This document shows positions 22,301 to 36,560 of a stretch of 64,000 nucleotides of DNA, in pieces (position 1 is the first letter of the stretch; each line of letters starts with the position of its first letter). The stretch comes from Prostheceraeus crozeri (lineage: Eukaryota; Platyhelminthes; Polycladida; Euryleptidae): positions 62,001 to 126,000 of the forward strand of contig CAJQUW010009265.1 in the NCBI GenBank assembly GCA_907163375.1, written 5' to 3'. The notes under the pieces were generated by a model. It was not told where the DNA came from. It did no database searches and saw only the letters and a list, made by a program, of their open reading frames with translations. The translations under genes and the position numbers were made by a program.

Positions 22301-25300
22301 TGCTTCATTATTGAGACGCTACACCAACGTTCTGCTTCATTATTGAGACGCTACACCAACGTTCTGCTTCATTATTGAGACGCTACACCAACGTTCTGCT
22401 TCAACATAGAGACGCTACACCAACGTTCTGCTTCATTATTGAGACGCTACACCAACGTTCTGCTTCATTATTGAGACGCTACACCAACGTTCTGCTTCAT
22501 TATTGAGACGCTACACCAACGTTCTGCTTCATTATTGAGACGCTACACCAACGTTCTGCTTCATTATTGAGACGCTACACCAACGTTCTGCTTCATTATT
22601 GAGACGCTACACCAACGTTCTGCTTCATTATTGAGACGCTACACCAACGTTCTGCTTCATTATTGAGACGCTACACCAACGTTCTGCTTCATTATTGAGA
22701 CGCTACACCAACGTTCTGCTTCATTATTGAGACGCTACACCAACGCTCTGCTTCATTATTGAGACGCTACACCAACGTTCTGCTTCATTATTGAGACGCT
22801 ACACCAACGTTCTGCTTCATTATTGAGACGCTACACCAACGCTCTGCTTCATTATTGAGACGCTACACCAACGTTCTGCTTCATTATTGAGACGCTACAC
22901 CAACGCTCTGCTTCATTATTGAGACGCTACACCAACGTTCTGCTTCATTATTGAGACGCTACACCAACGTTCTGCTTCATTATTGAGACGCTACACCAAC
23001 GCTCTGCTTCATTATTGAGACGCTACACCAACGTTCTGCTTCATTATTGAGACGCTACACCAACGTTTTGCTTCATTATTGAGACGCTACACCAACGTTC
23101 TGCTTCATTATTGAGACGCTACACCAACGTTCTGCTTCATTATTGAGACGCTACACCAACGCTCTGCTTCATTATTGAGACGCTACACCAACGTTCTGCT
23201 TCATTATTGAGACGCTACACCAACGTTCTGCTTCATTATTGAGACGCTACACCAACGTTCTGCTTCATTATTGAGACGCTACACCAACGTTCTGCTTCAT
23301 TATTGAGACGCTACACCAACGTTCTGCTTCATTATTGAGACGCTACACCAACGTTCTGCTTCATTATTGAGACGCTACACCAACGTTCACTGCTTCATTA
23401 TTGAGACGCTACACCAACGTTCTGCTTCATTATTGAGACGCTACACCAACGTTCTGCTTCATTATTGAGACGCTACACCAACGTTCTGCTTCATTATTGA
23501 GACGCTACACCAACGTTCTGCTTCATTATTGAGACGCTACACCAACGTTCTGCTTCATTATTGAGACGCTACACCAACGTTCTGCTTCATTATTGAGACG
23601 CTACACCAACGTTCTGCTTCATTATTGAGACGCTACACCAACGTTCTGCTTCATTATTGAGACGCTACACCAACGTTCTGCTTCATTATTGAGACGCTAC
23701 ACAACGTTTGCTTCATTATTGAGACGCTACACAACGTTCTGCTTCATTATTGAGACGCTACACCAACGTTCTGCTTCATTATTGAGACGCTACACCAACG
23801 TTCTGCTTCATTATTGAGACGCTACACCAACGTTCTGCTTCATTATTGAGACGCTACACCAACGTTCTGCTTCATTATTGAGACGCTACACCAACGTTCT
23901 GCTTCATTATTGAGACGCTACACCAACGTTCTGCTTCATTATTGAGACGCTACACCAACGTTCTGCTTCATTATTGAGACGCTACACCAACGTTCTGCTT
24001 CATTATTGAGACGCTACACCAACGTTCTGCTTCATTATTGAGACGCTACACCAACGTTCTGCTTCATTATTGAGACGCTACACCAACGTTCTGCTTCATT
24101 ATTGAGACGCTACACCAACGTTCTGCTTCATTATTGAGACGCTACACCAACGTTCTGCTTCATTATTGAGACGCTACACCAACGTTCTGCTTCATTATTG
24201 AGACGCTACACCAACGTTCTGCTTCATTATTGAGACGCTACACCAACGTTCTGCTTCATTATTGAGACGCTACACCAACGTTCTGCTTCATTATTGAGAC
24301 GCTACACCAACGTCCTGCTTCATTATTGAGACGCTACACCAACGTTCTGCTTCATTATTGAGACGCTACACCAACGTTCTGCTTCATTATTGAGACGCTA
24401 CACCAACGTTCTGCTTCATTATTGAGACGCTACACCAACGTTCTGCTTCATTATTGAGACGCTACACCAACGTTCTGCTTCATTATTGAGACGCTACACC
24501 AACGTTCTGCTTCATTATTGAGACGCTACACCAACGCTCTGCTTCATTATTGAGACGCTACACCAACGTTCTGCTTCATTATTGAGACGCTACACCAACG
24601 CTCTGCTTCATTATTGAGACGCTACACCAACGTTCTGCTTCATTATTGAGACGCTACACCAACGTTTCTGCTTCATTATTGAGACGCTACACCAACGTTC
24701 TGCTTCATTATTGAGACGCTACACCAACGTTCTGCTTCATTATTGAGACGCTACACCAACGTTCTGCTTCATTATTGAGACGCTACACCAACGTTCTGCT
24801 TCATTATTGAGACGCTACACCAACGTTCTGCTTCATTATTGAGACGCTACACCAACGTTCTGCTTCATTATTGAGACGCTACACCAACGTTCTGCTTCAT
24901 TATTGAGACGCTACACCAACGTTCTGCTTCATTATTGAGACGCTACACCAACGTTCTGCTTCATTATTGAGACGCTACACCAACGTTCTGCTTCATTATT
25001 GAGACGCTACACCAACGTTCTGCTTCATTATTGAGACGCTACACCAACGTTCTGCTTCATTATTGAGACGCTACACCAACGTTCTGCTTCATTATTGAGA
25101 CGCTACACCAACGTTCTGCTTCATTATTGAGACGCTACACCAACGTTCTGCTTCATTATTGAGACGCTACACCAACGTTCTGCTTCATTATTGAGACGCT
25201 ACACCAACGTTCTGCTTCATTATTGAGACGCTACACCAACGTTCTGCTTCATTATTGAGACGCTACACCAACGTTCTGCTTCATTATTGAGACGCTACAC

Positions 25301-27313
25301 CAACGTTCTGCTTCATTATTGAGACGCTACACCAACGTTCTGCTTCATTATTGAGACGCTTCACCAACGTTATGCTTCATTATTGAGACGCTACACCAAC
25401 GTTCTGCTTCATTATTGAGACGCTACACCAACGTTCTGCTTCATTATTGAGACGCTACACCAACGTTCTGCTTCATTATGAGACGCTACACCAACGTTCT
25501 GCTTCATTATTGAGACGCTACACCAACGTTCTGCTTCATTATTGAGACGCTACACCAACGTTCTGCTTCATTATTGAGACGCTACACCAACGTTCTGCTT
25601 CATTATTGAGACGCTACACCAACGTTCTGCTTCATTATTGAGACGCTACACCAACGTTCTGCTTCATTATTGAGACGCTACACCAACGTTCTGCTTCATT
25701 ATTGAGACGCTACACCAACGTTCTGCTTCATTATTGAGACGCTACACCAACGTTCTGCTTCATTATTGAGACGCTACACCAACGTTCTGCTTCATTATTG
25801 AGACGCTACACCAACGTTCTGCTTCATTATTGAGACGCTACACCAACGTTCTGCTTCATTATTGAGACGCTACACCAACGTTCTGCTTCATTATTGAGAC
25901 GCTACACCAACGTTCTGCTTCATTATTGAGACGCTACACAAACGAACTGCTTCATTAATGATACGCTACACCAACGTTCTGCTTCATTATTGAGACGCTA
26001 CACCAACGTTCTGCTTCATTATTGAGACGCTACACCAACGTTCTGCTTCATTATTGAGACGCTACACCAACGTTCTGCTTCATTATTGAGACGCTACACC
26101 AACGCTTTGCTTCATTATTGAGACGCTACACCAACGTTCTGCTTCATTATTGAGACGCTACACCAACGTTCTGCTTCATTATTGAGACGCTACACCAACG
26201 TTCTGCTTCATTATTGAGACGCTACACCAACGTTCTGCTTCATTATTGAGACGCTACACCAACGTTCTGCTTCATTATTGAGACGCTACACCAACGCTTT
26301 GCTTCATTATTGAGACGCTACACCAACGCTTTGCTTCATTATTGAGACGCTACACCAACGTTCTGCTTCATTATTGAGACGCTACACCAACGTTCTGCTT
26401 CATTATTGAGACGCTACACCAACGTTCTGCTTCATTATTGAGACGCTACACCAACGTTCTGCTTCATTATTGAGACGCTACACCAACGTTCTGCTTCATT
26501 ATTGAGACGCTACACCAACGTTCTGCTTCACCATAGAGACGCTACACCAACGTTCTGCTTCATTATTGAGACGCTACACCAACGTTCTGCTTCATTATTG
26601 AGACGCTACACCAACGCTCAGCTTCATTATTGAGACGCTACACCAACGTTCTGCTTCATTATTGAGACGCTACACCAACGTTCTGCTTCATTATTGAGAC
26701 GCTACACCAACGTTCTGCTTCATTATTGAGACGCTACACCAACGTTCTGCTTCATTATTGAGACGCTACACCAACGTTCTGCTTCATTATTGAGACGCTA
26801 CACCAACGTTCTGCTTCATTATTGAGACGCTACACCAACGTTCTGCTTCATTATTGAGACGCTACACCAACGTTCTGCTTCATTATTGAGACGCTACACC
26901 AACGTTCTGCTTCATTATTGAGACGCTACACCAACGTTCTGCTTCATTATTGAGACGCTACACCAACGTTCTGCTTCATTATTGAGACGCTACACCAACG
27001 CTCTGCTTCATTATTGAGACGCTACACCAACGTTCTGCTTCACCATAGAGACGCTACACCAACGTTCTGCTTCATTATTGAGACGCTACACCAACGCTCT
27101 GCTTCACCATAGAGACGCTACACCAACGCTTTTCTTCACCATAGAGACGCTACACCAACGTTCTGCTTCATTATTGAGACGCTACACCAACGCTTTGCTT
27201 CACCATAGAGACGCTACACCAACGCTTTGCTTCACCATAGAGACGCTACACCAACGCTCTTGTTCACCATAGAGACGCTACACCAACGGTTTTCATCATC
27301 GTAGAGACGCTAA
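19374..27313. repeat. 7.9-kb minisatellite of a 32-bp unit, about 248 copies, in D2HGDH intron 4
   Basis: The unit is ACGCTACACCAACGTTCTGC followed by TTCATTATTGAG. Two subtypes occur: core (TTCATTATTGAG, TTCTGC) and edge (TTCACCATAGAG, CTTTGC or CTTTTC). The edge type dominates 19425-19770, 20660-20990, 21140-21260 and 27030-27300; the centre is nearly homogeneous. Occasional 1-2 bp indels appear (near 23390, 23700 and 25480). A 32-bp period is not a multiple of three, so the ORFs seen in it are by-products. It fills almost all of the intron between D2HGDH exons 4 and 5. Confidence 0.97.
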
Positions 27314-27384
27314 GTTCCCAACGTGAACTTTTGCCAACGAAATGACGAGCATTTAGGTAGAATCAATATTGACAATAAACTTAC

Positions 27385-27471
27385 CCATCAATTCACATGC
27401 AGAAAGGATCTCAGAGAGACAGACTTTGGTTTCTTTGAACGTCTCCAGAACTTTCTCGAAATTGTCCAGAC
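27385..27471 (-). CDS. D2HGDH: D2HGDH exon 4
   Basis: 87 nt, acceptor CTTTTAG, donor ATGG|GTAAGT, phase 1 in and 1 out. It encodes LDNFEKVLETFKETKVCLSE then ILSACELM, matching the GFAEVLQTF...LGEILSAFEFMD segment of human D2HGDH. The small exon is stranded between the 32-bp array (ending 27313) and the 41-bp array (starting 27787). Confidence 0.9.
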
Positions 27472-27786
27472 CTAAAAGTAAAACAGTTTCATGTAACAAT
27501 GCAGCAAAATGATGCAACTGCATAGGACAGCGACATAAATGGTTTGGCAGTCTTTGACAACTTGAGTAGTCACTTAATATTTGACTGCAAGAAGAAATTC
27601 CAATGAACCTTTTTATAACTATATACCTGCTTCTGATGAAACTGTAATTGTAGATGAGATTGAGTGTAGCCACATTCGTTTTAACGGAGAGTATGGCTAC
27701 AACTCGTCAGTGAAATTTTCACCCGCAAGATTCTTGACAAGTTTCTCAACCAGTTCCAGATCCCAGATTCCAGTCTCACAAGGCTA

Positions 27787-28937
27787 TGGCTAGTAAGCAT
27801 TCAAGTGAGAACAGTGGCACAAGATCATGGTTAGCAAGCATTCAAGTGAGAACAGTGGCACAAGATCATGGTTAGCAAGCATTCAAGGGAGAACAGTGGC
27901 ACAAGATCATGGTTAGCAAGCATTCAAGTGAGAACAGTGGCAACAAGATCATGGTTAGCAAGCATTCAAGTGAGAACAGTGGCACAAGATCATGGTTAGC
28001 AAGCATTCAAGTGAGAACAGTGGCACAAGATCATGGTTAGCAAGCATTCAAGTGAGAACAGTGGCACAAGATCATGGTTAGCAAGCATTCAAGTGAGAAC
28101 AGTGGCACAAGATCATGGTTAGCAAGCATTCAAGTGAGAACAGTGGCACAAGATCATGGTTAGCAAGCATTCAAGTGAGAACAGTGGCACAAGATCATGG
28201 TTAGCAAGCATTCAAGGGAGAACAGTGGCACAAGATCATGGTTAGCAAGCATTCAAGTGAGAACAGTGGCACAAGATCATGGTTAGCAAGCATTCAAGTG
28301 AGAACAGTGGCACAAGATCATGGTTAGTAAGCATTCAAGTGAGAACAGTGGCACAATATCATGGTTAGCAAGCATTCAAGTGAGAACAGTGGCACAAGAT
28401 CATGGTTAGCAAGCATTCAAGTGAGAACAGTGGCACAAGATCATGGTTAGCAAGCATTCAAGTGAGAACAGTGGCACAAGATCATGGTTAGTAAGCATTC
28501 AAGTGAGAACAGTGGCACAATATCATGGTTAGCAAGCATTCAAGTGAGAACAGTGGCACAAGATCATGGTTAGCAAGCATTCAAGTGAGAACAGTGGCAC
28601 AAGATCATGGTTAGTAAGCATTCAAGTGAGAACAGTGGCACAATATCATGGTTAGCAAGCATTCAAGTGAGAACAGTGGCACAAGATCATGGTTAGCAAG
28701 CATTCAAGGGAGAACAGTGGCACAAGATCATGGTTAGTAAGCATTCAAGTGAGAACAGTGGCACAAGATCATGGTTAGCAAGCATTCAAGTGAGAACAGT
28801 GGCACAAGATCATGGTTAGCAAGCATTCAAGTGAGAACAGTGGCACAAGATCATGGTTAGCAAGCATTCAAGTGAGAACAGTGGCACAAGATCATGGCTA
28901 GCAAGCATTCAAGGGAGATTTTTTTTCATGGTTAGCA
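27787..28937. repeat. 1.15-kb minisatellite of a 41-bp unit, about 28 copies
   Basis: The unit is AGCAAGCATTCAAGTGAGAA then CAGTGGCACAAGATCATGGTT. It is very uniform, with a few single-base variants (AGTAAGC, CAAGGGAG, ATATCATGG). Intronic, upstream in transcript direction of D2HGDH exon 4. Inverted stray units are at 19266-19359. Confidence 0.96.
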
Positions 28938-29246
28938 ACTTTTGCGATGTTTCTTTCGACCTAAGCGATGATCCGGTGTGATATGCCTTACACTAATTTC
29001 GAAGTGATTTCTTACATTAATTTCCAAAATGATTGTAACAGATTGCACTTTTGGACATGTTTATACTTTTAGAATTTTAGATATTTCTTCAATAATTTAA
29101 TTTCTTGCAGGTGATTCTTAATTATGAATGTTTATTTTTATTTTCACTGCGGTGATAAAACTTCGTGGCCAGTTCAAGTAATTGTTTATTTTATCTTCAC
29201 ATTAACTGGTCCCTCCTTCATTCCCGTATTATGACTTCTCGCGTGG

Positions 29247-30320
29247 TTGGACCCCTGTGGCGCGTTGATGATCATCGCTGGAAGTTTGTTGTTTGTTGCT
29301 ATCGGACGAGTTGGCGATTTACTCGAGTATGACGTACAAATTTTCGATTTTTCCACTTTGTACACCAATCTGGATCATAAAGATGTCATTACTCACATTT
29401 CCGACCTGCTCGACTTAATTTTCAACGATTCCAATAGGAAATATTTGTGTTTTTTATCTTGTGTCAGGTATCAAGGTTATAGCGTATTCACTAAGGATAA
29501 ATTTAAAGAAGCCATTAAGTTCATTATAAGCGAAGTTTTTCTTACTTTCGGAGGTTTAGTCTTTCAACAAGTAAGAGGCATTCCTATGGGTGGTAATTGC
29601 AGTCCTCTTCTTGCGGATTTGTTTCTTTTACATTGTGAATTTATTTTTATGACTAATTTGATGAAGAATCAGAAGTATGGTCTAGCTAGATTATTATCTA
29701 ATACTTCTAGATACATCGACGATTTATGCATTATTAATTATAAAAAGTTTGATTCCTTGATACCACAGATTTACCCACCTAGTCTAGAAGCCAGCAGAAG
29801 TGGGAGTAATAACAAACAAGTAGAATATCTTGATATTAACATAAATATCACTGACTGCGGCACAATTACATCTGTTTTTCATAAAGTCGACCATTTTAAT
29901 TTCCCTGTCACCCTTTTAACCTTTCCGCAAAACTGTATGCCCTACAGGACAGGAGCTAGAGTGTTTGCTGGACAAGTTTTAAGATATGGGCGCATCTGTA
30001 CATTGGAAAAAGATTTCATCCAAAAAGTCAATCGTACAGCTACTACTCTCATCAAGAGAGGATATAACAGCGCAGATCTCAAGCAAAGTGCAGAGAAGTA
30101 GCTGCATAAGCATAGTGAAACTTTATTGAAATACGGATATTTTTCTGCTAAGCAGCTTCTTAATAATTGCGCGTGCTTTCATTGATTTAATTAATTCCGA
30201 GGCTGCTTTCATATGGCAGGGCCCCGCTTGGGTGAGTTTGAGCGTTCAGGAGTATGGGCCGAAACGCGAATCCTTACCCAAGTTCCTGCTGATGACCTCA
30301 ATTGCACATTTTTTCAATTA
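29247..30320 (+). mobile_element. Penelope-like (YIDD-type) reverse transcriptase, 5'-truncated, 284 open codons
   Basis: Open from 29247 to 30101. It reads IFDFSTLYTNLDHKDVITHI (RT motif A region), FQQVRGIPMGGNCSPLLAD (motif B), SRYIDDLCIIN (motif C with the two catalytic Asp), then VEYLDININIT, HFNFPV, RYGRIC and a basic tail. This is the arrangement of Penelope-like RTs found widely in invertebrates. No GIY-YIG domain follows; a degraded LLKYGYFSAKQLL end is visible to about 30170. The long uninterrupted frame suggests it is among the younger fragments here. The N-terminal half is missing. It lies in a D2HGDH intron, antisense to the gene. Confidence 0.7.
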
Positions 30321-30331
30321 GGTAATCTGTT

Positions 30332-30532
30332 TTTTTTACGGATTTTACGTCACTTTTTACCCCTACTGGGGCCTTGGACGGTGCTGACTTAAGTCAGACT
30401 TTGTTTGGAGCGTTGTGGTGCTTTGTAGTCCGGATGCCCTTCCTGCCGACTTCCAATGACACTTTCCGGGTTCGACCTCTGGACCATGAGATCACTAGTC
30501 CAAGTACGCAACCACTGTGCCACGGACACCAC
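30332..30532 (-). mobile_element. Full-length tRNA-derived SINE with 12-bp target duplication
   Basis: The minus strand starts GTGTCCGTGGCACAGTGG (A box), then GGTCGAACCC (B box), TCATTGGAAGTCGGCAGG, GTCAGCACCGTCCAAGG, and ends in a short poly(A). AGGTAATCTGTT is duplicated at 30320-30331 and 30533-30544. The copy serves as a reference for the tandem heads at 11334-12095. Confidence 0.9.
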
Positions 30533-30544
30533 AGGTAATCTGTT

Positions 30545-32247
30545 GTAGTTGTTATTTCCTTTAACCTGTAGGGAACGCCACATGGGTCCTTTTGAGGGAT
30601 CAAATTCTTTTCACTTATCGTTATCTTCTACTTCATCTTCTCCTCAATCAAACCATCAATTTCATTCTGACGCAATTGACATGTGCAAGCATCTGGGCGA
30701 CCAGACCTGCAGATTAAGTTCTGTCAATATAAGCTGTTTCCGCAATTACTACACTGCCCAACACACAGTGTGGCAGACAGGCAGGAGTTCTCGAGTAAGT
30801 CATCAATCTTTTTTCTCACTCTACTTATAGTTACACAGTACTTTTTTTTCATTACCTACCATTTGAATATTATCAACATTTACATTTGTGTTTTATTCTT
30901 ATTTTTCACATTGGTTTTACTTACTGAATAGTTCGATTTGTGATTTAATTCATTATTAACTGTGTTTCGCCTAAGGTTAGCCCTTGCTAATTTCATTCGT
31001 TTGACGCGGCGGTGAAATTCGAGTTCGACGGACTGAACTCTTCTATCGTGTAACTTGACGGAGAATCAATAAAGTTCCGCAACACCCTGTATTTTTGGGC
31101 TAATCATTATCTTACGGGTGATTTAAAAATGTTAATAACGAACCACAGGAAACGTCTTGTAGCGATGATTTATTATCATTCTACCAAGCAGTATTGGACA
31201 ATGGCTTTTATTTATTTCATCGGACAGTCTATTATCGTCACATCGACGACAATCTATCTCATAGATTTTCAGGGGAGTTAGTACAAAATATGCTAGTTAG
31301 ATATTCACTATTCAAACATGGAAAACACACTCATTTAACAGTGTGCCTCCCTGGGTCTGACTCATAATGACATCCACTGATTATTTTACAATGTCGCCAA
31401 TCACTCTTCGATGCATTCTGAAATAAAATATTTAAAGTCAAGTAAAAAGGAATGTGCTTATGACACTGATTGATGGACCGCCGTATTATCACAGAAAGTT
31501 TCCCTTTTTACATCAATGGACCGGTGCAACTTTCAAATGAATTGGACCTCAAACTCGACGCGTTATGTAATAGAATAGCGTTTCTTTCGGGGGAAAAAAG
31601 GGAAGCCTACTCCTACGACAAATCATTTATCGTACAACCGGACATACTCGTCGTACGATCCTCAGTACGATAACTATTTCATATTATTTGAAACATAAAA
31701 GGTCATTTCTAGATTTGAACGCAAAAGGGAAAATTTGCATGCACATTTCTGCATACTACAATTCATGAGCTGAGCGATTCTTCGTTCACTTGATCAGCAC
31801 GACTAGTGCATTTGTTGCGTCATTGAATTATGTCATAAACTGAATTATCAGACATTTACTATCAGCAATAAACAGTTAAGGGACTTTGACTTGTTATTAA
31901 ACAATAAGCGCAACGAGTCTCATGTAGAAATTTCTACACCGCTAGCGTGCTCAGAGAGACAGTAGAGAGACAGCGAAACTCAAACATGTTTCCGACACGC
32001 ATGAGTAAATTGTCAACAAGTTTGAGACCTTGCGGGTCCTCAGAAAGGTTCTTTCCCTTATGTTAGTTAATTGCTGACATGAAAATGTAAATCAGAAAAG
32101 TATTACTGCTTTATCTTCCCCTCGGAAAAATAGAAGCAAATAATAGTTATCTAAGCAATTACTGCATCACTGCCTCTTCGTAGCATTTCGCGAGAAGTGC
32201 CCGAGTCCGCAAAGGTGAGAACTATTTAAATCCAGCGAGTTCCAATG
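30545..32247. other. D2HGDH intron sequence without a recognised gene
   Basis: Contains short ORFs only. The minus strand near 31060-31092 reads TACAGGGTGTTGCGGAAC, like a mariner-type terminus, but a partner end was not found. Confidence 0.35.
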
Positions 32248-35200
32248 CTATGATGATCAAGGACAGATTGTGATTGATATGTCTATGATGATCAAGGACA
32301 GATTGTGATTGACATGTCTATGATGATGAAGGACAGATTGTGATTGACATGTCTATGATGATGAAGGACAGATTGTGATTGACATGTCTATGATGATGAA
32401 GGACAGATTGTGATTGACATGTCTATGATGATGAAGGACAGATTGTGATTGACATGTCTATGATGATGAAGGACAGATTGTGATTGACATGTCTATGATG
32501 ATCAAGGACAGATTGTGATTGACATGTCTATGATGATGAAGGACAGATTGTCATTGACATGTCTATGATGATGAAGGACAGATTGTGATTGACATGTCTA
32601 TGATGATGAAGGACATATTGTGATTGACATGTCTATGATGATGAAGGACAGATTGTGATTGACATGTCTATGATGATGAAGGACACATTGTGATTGACAT
32701 GTCTATGATGATCAAGGACAGATTGTGATTGACATGTCTATGATGATCAAGGACAGATTGTGATTGACATGTCTATGATGATCAAGGACAGATTGTGATT
32801 GACATGTCTATGATGATGAAGGACAGATTGTGATTGACATGTCTATGATGATGAAGGACAGATTGTGATTGACATGTCTATGATGATGAAGGACAGATTG
32901 TGATTGACGTGTCTATGATGATGAAGGACAGATTGTGATTGACCTGACTATGATGATCAAGGACAGATTGTGATTGACATGTCTATGATGATGAAGGACA
33001 GATTGTGATTGACATGTCTATGATGATCAAGGACAGATTGTGATTGACATGTCTATGATGATGAAGGACAGATTGTGATTGACATGTCTATGATGATCAA
33101 GGACAGATTGTGATTGACATGTCTATGATGATGAAGGACAGATTGTCATTGACATGTCTATGATGATGAAGGACAGATTGTGATTGACATGTCTATGATG
33201 ATGAAGGACAGATTGTGATTGACATGTCTATGATGATGAAGGACAGATTGTGATTGACATGTCTATGATGATGAAGGACAGATTGTGATTGACATGTCTA
33301 TGATGATCAAGGACAGATTGTGATTGACATGTCTATGATGATCAAGGACAGATTGTGATTGACATGTCTATGATGATGAAGGACAGATTGTGATTGACAT
33401 GTCTATGATGATGAAGGACAGATTGTGATTGACATGTCTATGATGATCAAGGACAGATTGTGATTGACATGTCTATGATGATCAAGGACAGATTGTGATT
33501 GACATGTCTATGATGATGAAGGACAGACTGTGATTGACATGTCTATGATGATCAAGGACAGATTGTGAGTGACATGTCTATGATGATCAAGGACAGATTG
33601 TGATTGACATGTCTATGATGATGAAGGACAGATTGTGATTGACATGTCTATGATGATGAAGGACAGATTGTGATTGACATGTCTATGATGATCAAGGACA
33701 GATTGTGATTGACATGTCTATGATGATCAAGGACAGATTGTGATTGACATGTCTATGATGATGAAGGACAGATTGTGATTGACATGTCTATGATGATCAA
33801 GGACAGATTGTGATTGACATGTCTATGATGATCAAGGACAGATTGTGATTGACATGTCTATGATGATGAAGGACAGATTGTGATTGACATGTCTATGATG
33901 ATGAAGGACAGATTGTGATTCACATGTCTATGATGATGAAGGACAGATTGTGATTGACATGTCTATGATGATGAAGGACAGATTGTGATTGACATGTCTA
34001 TGATGATGAAGGACAGATTGTGATTGACATGTCTATGATGATGAAGGACAGATTGTGATTGACATGTCTATGATGATGAAGGACAGATTGTGATTGACAT
34101 GTCTATGATGATGAAGGACAGATTGTGATTGACATGTCTATGATGATCAAGGACAGATTGTGATTGACATGTCTATGATGATCAAGGACAGATTGTGATT
34201 GACATGTCTATGATGATGAAGGACAGATTGTGATTGACATGTCTATGATGATGAAGGACAGATTGTGATTGACATGTCTATGATGATGAAGGACAGATTG
34301 TGATTGACATGTCTATGATGATGAAGGACAGATTGTGATTGACATGTCTATGATGATCAAGGACAGATTGTGATTGACATGTCTATGATGATGAAGGACA
34401 GATTGTCATTGACATGTCTATGATGATGAAGGACAGATTGTGATTATCATGCCTATGATGATGAAGGACAGATTGTGATTGACATGTCTATGATGATCAA
34501 GGACAGATTGTGATTGACATGTCTATGATGATGAAGGACAGATTGTGATTGACATGTCTATGATGATGAAGGACAGATTGTGATTGACATGTCTATGATG
34601 ATGAAGGACAGATTGTCACTGACATGTCTATGATGATGAAGGACAGATTGTGATTGACATGCCTATGATGATGAAGGACAGATTGTGATTGACATGTCTA
34701 TGATGATGAAGGACAGATTGTGATTGACATGTCTGTGATGATGAAGGACAGATTGTGATTGACATGTCTATGATGAAGGACAGATTGTGATTGACATGTC
34801 TATGATGATCAAGGACAGATTGTGATTGGCATGTCTATGATGAAGGACAGATTGTGATTGACATGTCTATGATGATCAAGGACAGATTGTGATTGACATG
34901 TCTATGATGATGAAGGACAGATTGTGATTGACATGTCTATGATGAAGGACAGATTGTGATTGACATGTCTATGATGATCAAGGACAGATTGTGATTGACA
35001 TGTCTATGATGATGAAGGACAGATTGTGATTGACATGTCTATGATGATGAAGGACAGATTGTGATTGACATGTCTATGATGATGAAGGACAAATTGTGAT
35101 TGACATGTCTATGATGATGAAGGACAGATTGTGATTGACATGTGTGTGATGATGAAGGACAGATTGTGATTGACATGTCTATGATGATGAAGGACAGATT

Positions 35201-36560
35201 GTGATTGACATGTCTATGATGATCAAGGACAGATTGTCATTGACATGTCTATGATGATGAAGGACACATTGTGATTGACATGTCTATGATGATGAAGGAC
35301 AGATTGTGATTGACATGTCTATGATGATCAAGGACAGATTGTGATTGACATGTCTATGATGATGAAGGACAGATTGTCATTGACATGTCTATGATGATCA
35401 AGGACAGATTGTGATTGACATGTCTATGATGATGAAGGACAGATTGTGATTGACATGTCTATGATGATGAAGGACAGATTGTGATTGACATGTGTGTGAT
35501 GATGAAGGACAGATTGTCATTGACATGTCTATGATGATGAAGGACACATTGTGATTGACATGCCTATGATGATGAAGGACAGATTGTGATTGACATGTCT
35601 ATGATGATGAAGGACATATTGTGATTGACATGTCTATGATGATCAAGGACAGATTGTGATTGACATGTCTATGATGATGAAGGACAGATTGTGAGTGACA
35701 TGTCTATGATGATGAAGGACAGATTGTGATTGACATGTCTATGATGATGAAGGACAGATTGTGATTGACATGTCTATGATGATGAAGGACAGATTGTGAT
35801 TGACATGTCTATGATGATGAAGGACAGATTGTGATTGACATGTCTATGATGATGAAGGACACATTGTGATTGACATGTCTATGATGATCAAGGACAGATT
35901 GTGATTGACATGTCTATGATGATCAAGGACAGATTGTGATTGACATGTCTATGATGATGAAGGACAGATTGTGATTGACATGTCTATGATGATCAAGGAC
36001 GGATTGTGATTGACATGTCTATGATGATGAAGGACAGATTGTGATTGACATGTCTATGATGATCAAGGACGGATTGTGATTGACATGTCTATGATGATGA
36101 AGGACAGATTGTGATTGACATGTCTATGATGATGAAGGACAGATTGTGATTGACATGTCTATGATGATCAAGGACAGATTGTGATTGACATGTCTATGAT
36201 GATCAAGGACAGATTGTGATTGACATGTCTATGATGATGAAGGACAGATTGTGATTGACATGTCTATGATGATCAAGGACAGATTGTGATTGACATGTCT
36301 ATGATGATGAAGGACAGATTGTGATTGACATGTCTATGATGATGAAGGACAGATTGTGATTGACATGTCTATGATGATGAAGGACAGATTGTGATTGACA
36401 TGTCTATGATGATCAAGGACAGATTGTGATTGACATGTCTATGATGATCAAGGACAGATTGTGATTGACATGTCTATGATGATGAAGGACAGATTGTGAT
36501 TGACATGTCTATGATGATCAAGGACAGATTGTGATTGACATGTCTATGATGATCAAGGAC
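32248..36560. repeat. 4.3-kb minisatellite of a 35-bp unit, about 123 copies
   Basis: The unit is GTCTATGATGATGAAGGACA followed by GATTGTGATTGACAT. Two main variants (GATGAAGG and GATCAAGG) alternate irregularly. Rarer changes (TGTCATTG, ACACATTG, GTGTGTGATG) recur in separate places, as expected from unequal exchange or gene conversion. Three-base deletions occur in units near 34770, 34845 and 34945. It lies in the D2HGDH intron between exons 3 and 4. Confidence 0.97.

Noticed and set aside
19374-36560. CRISPR-like arrays
   Set aside because: The repeats are contiguous with no unique spacers and lie in introns of a eukaryotic gene.
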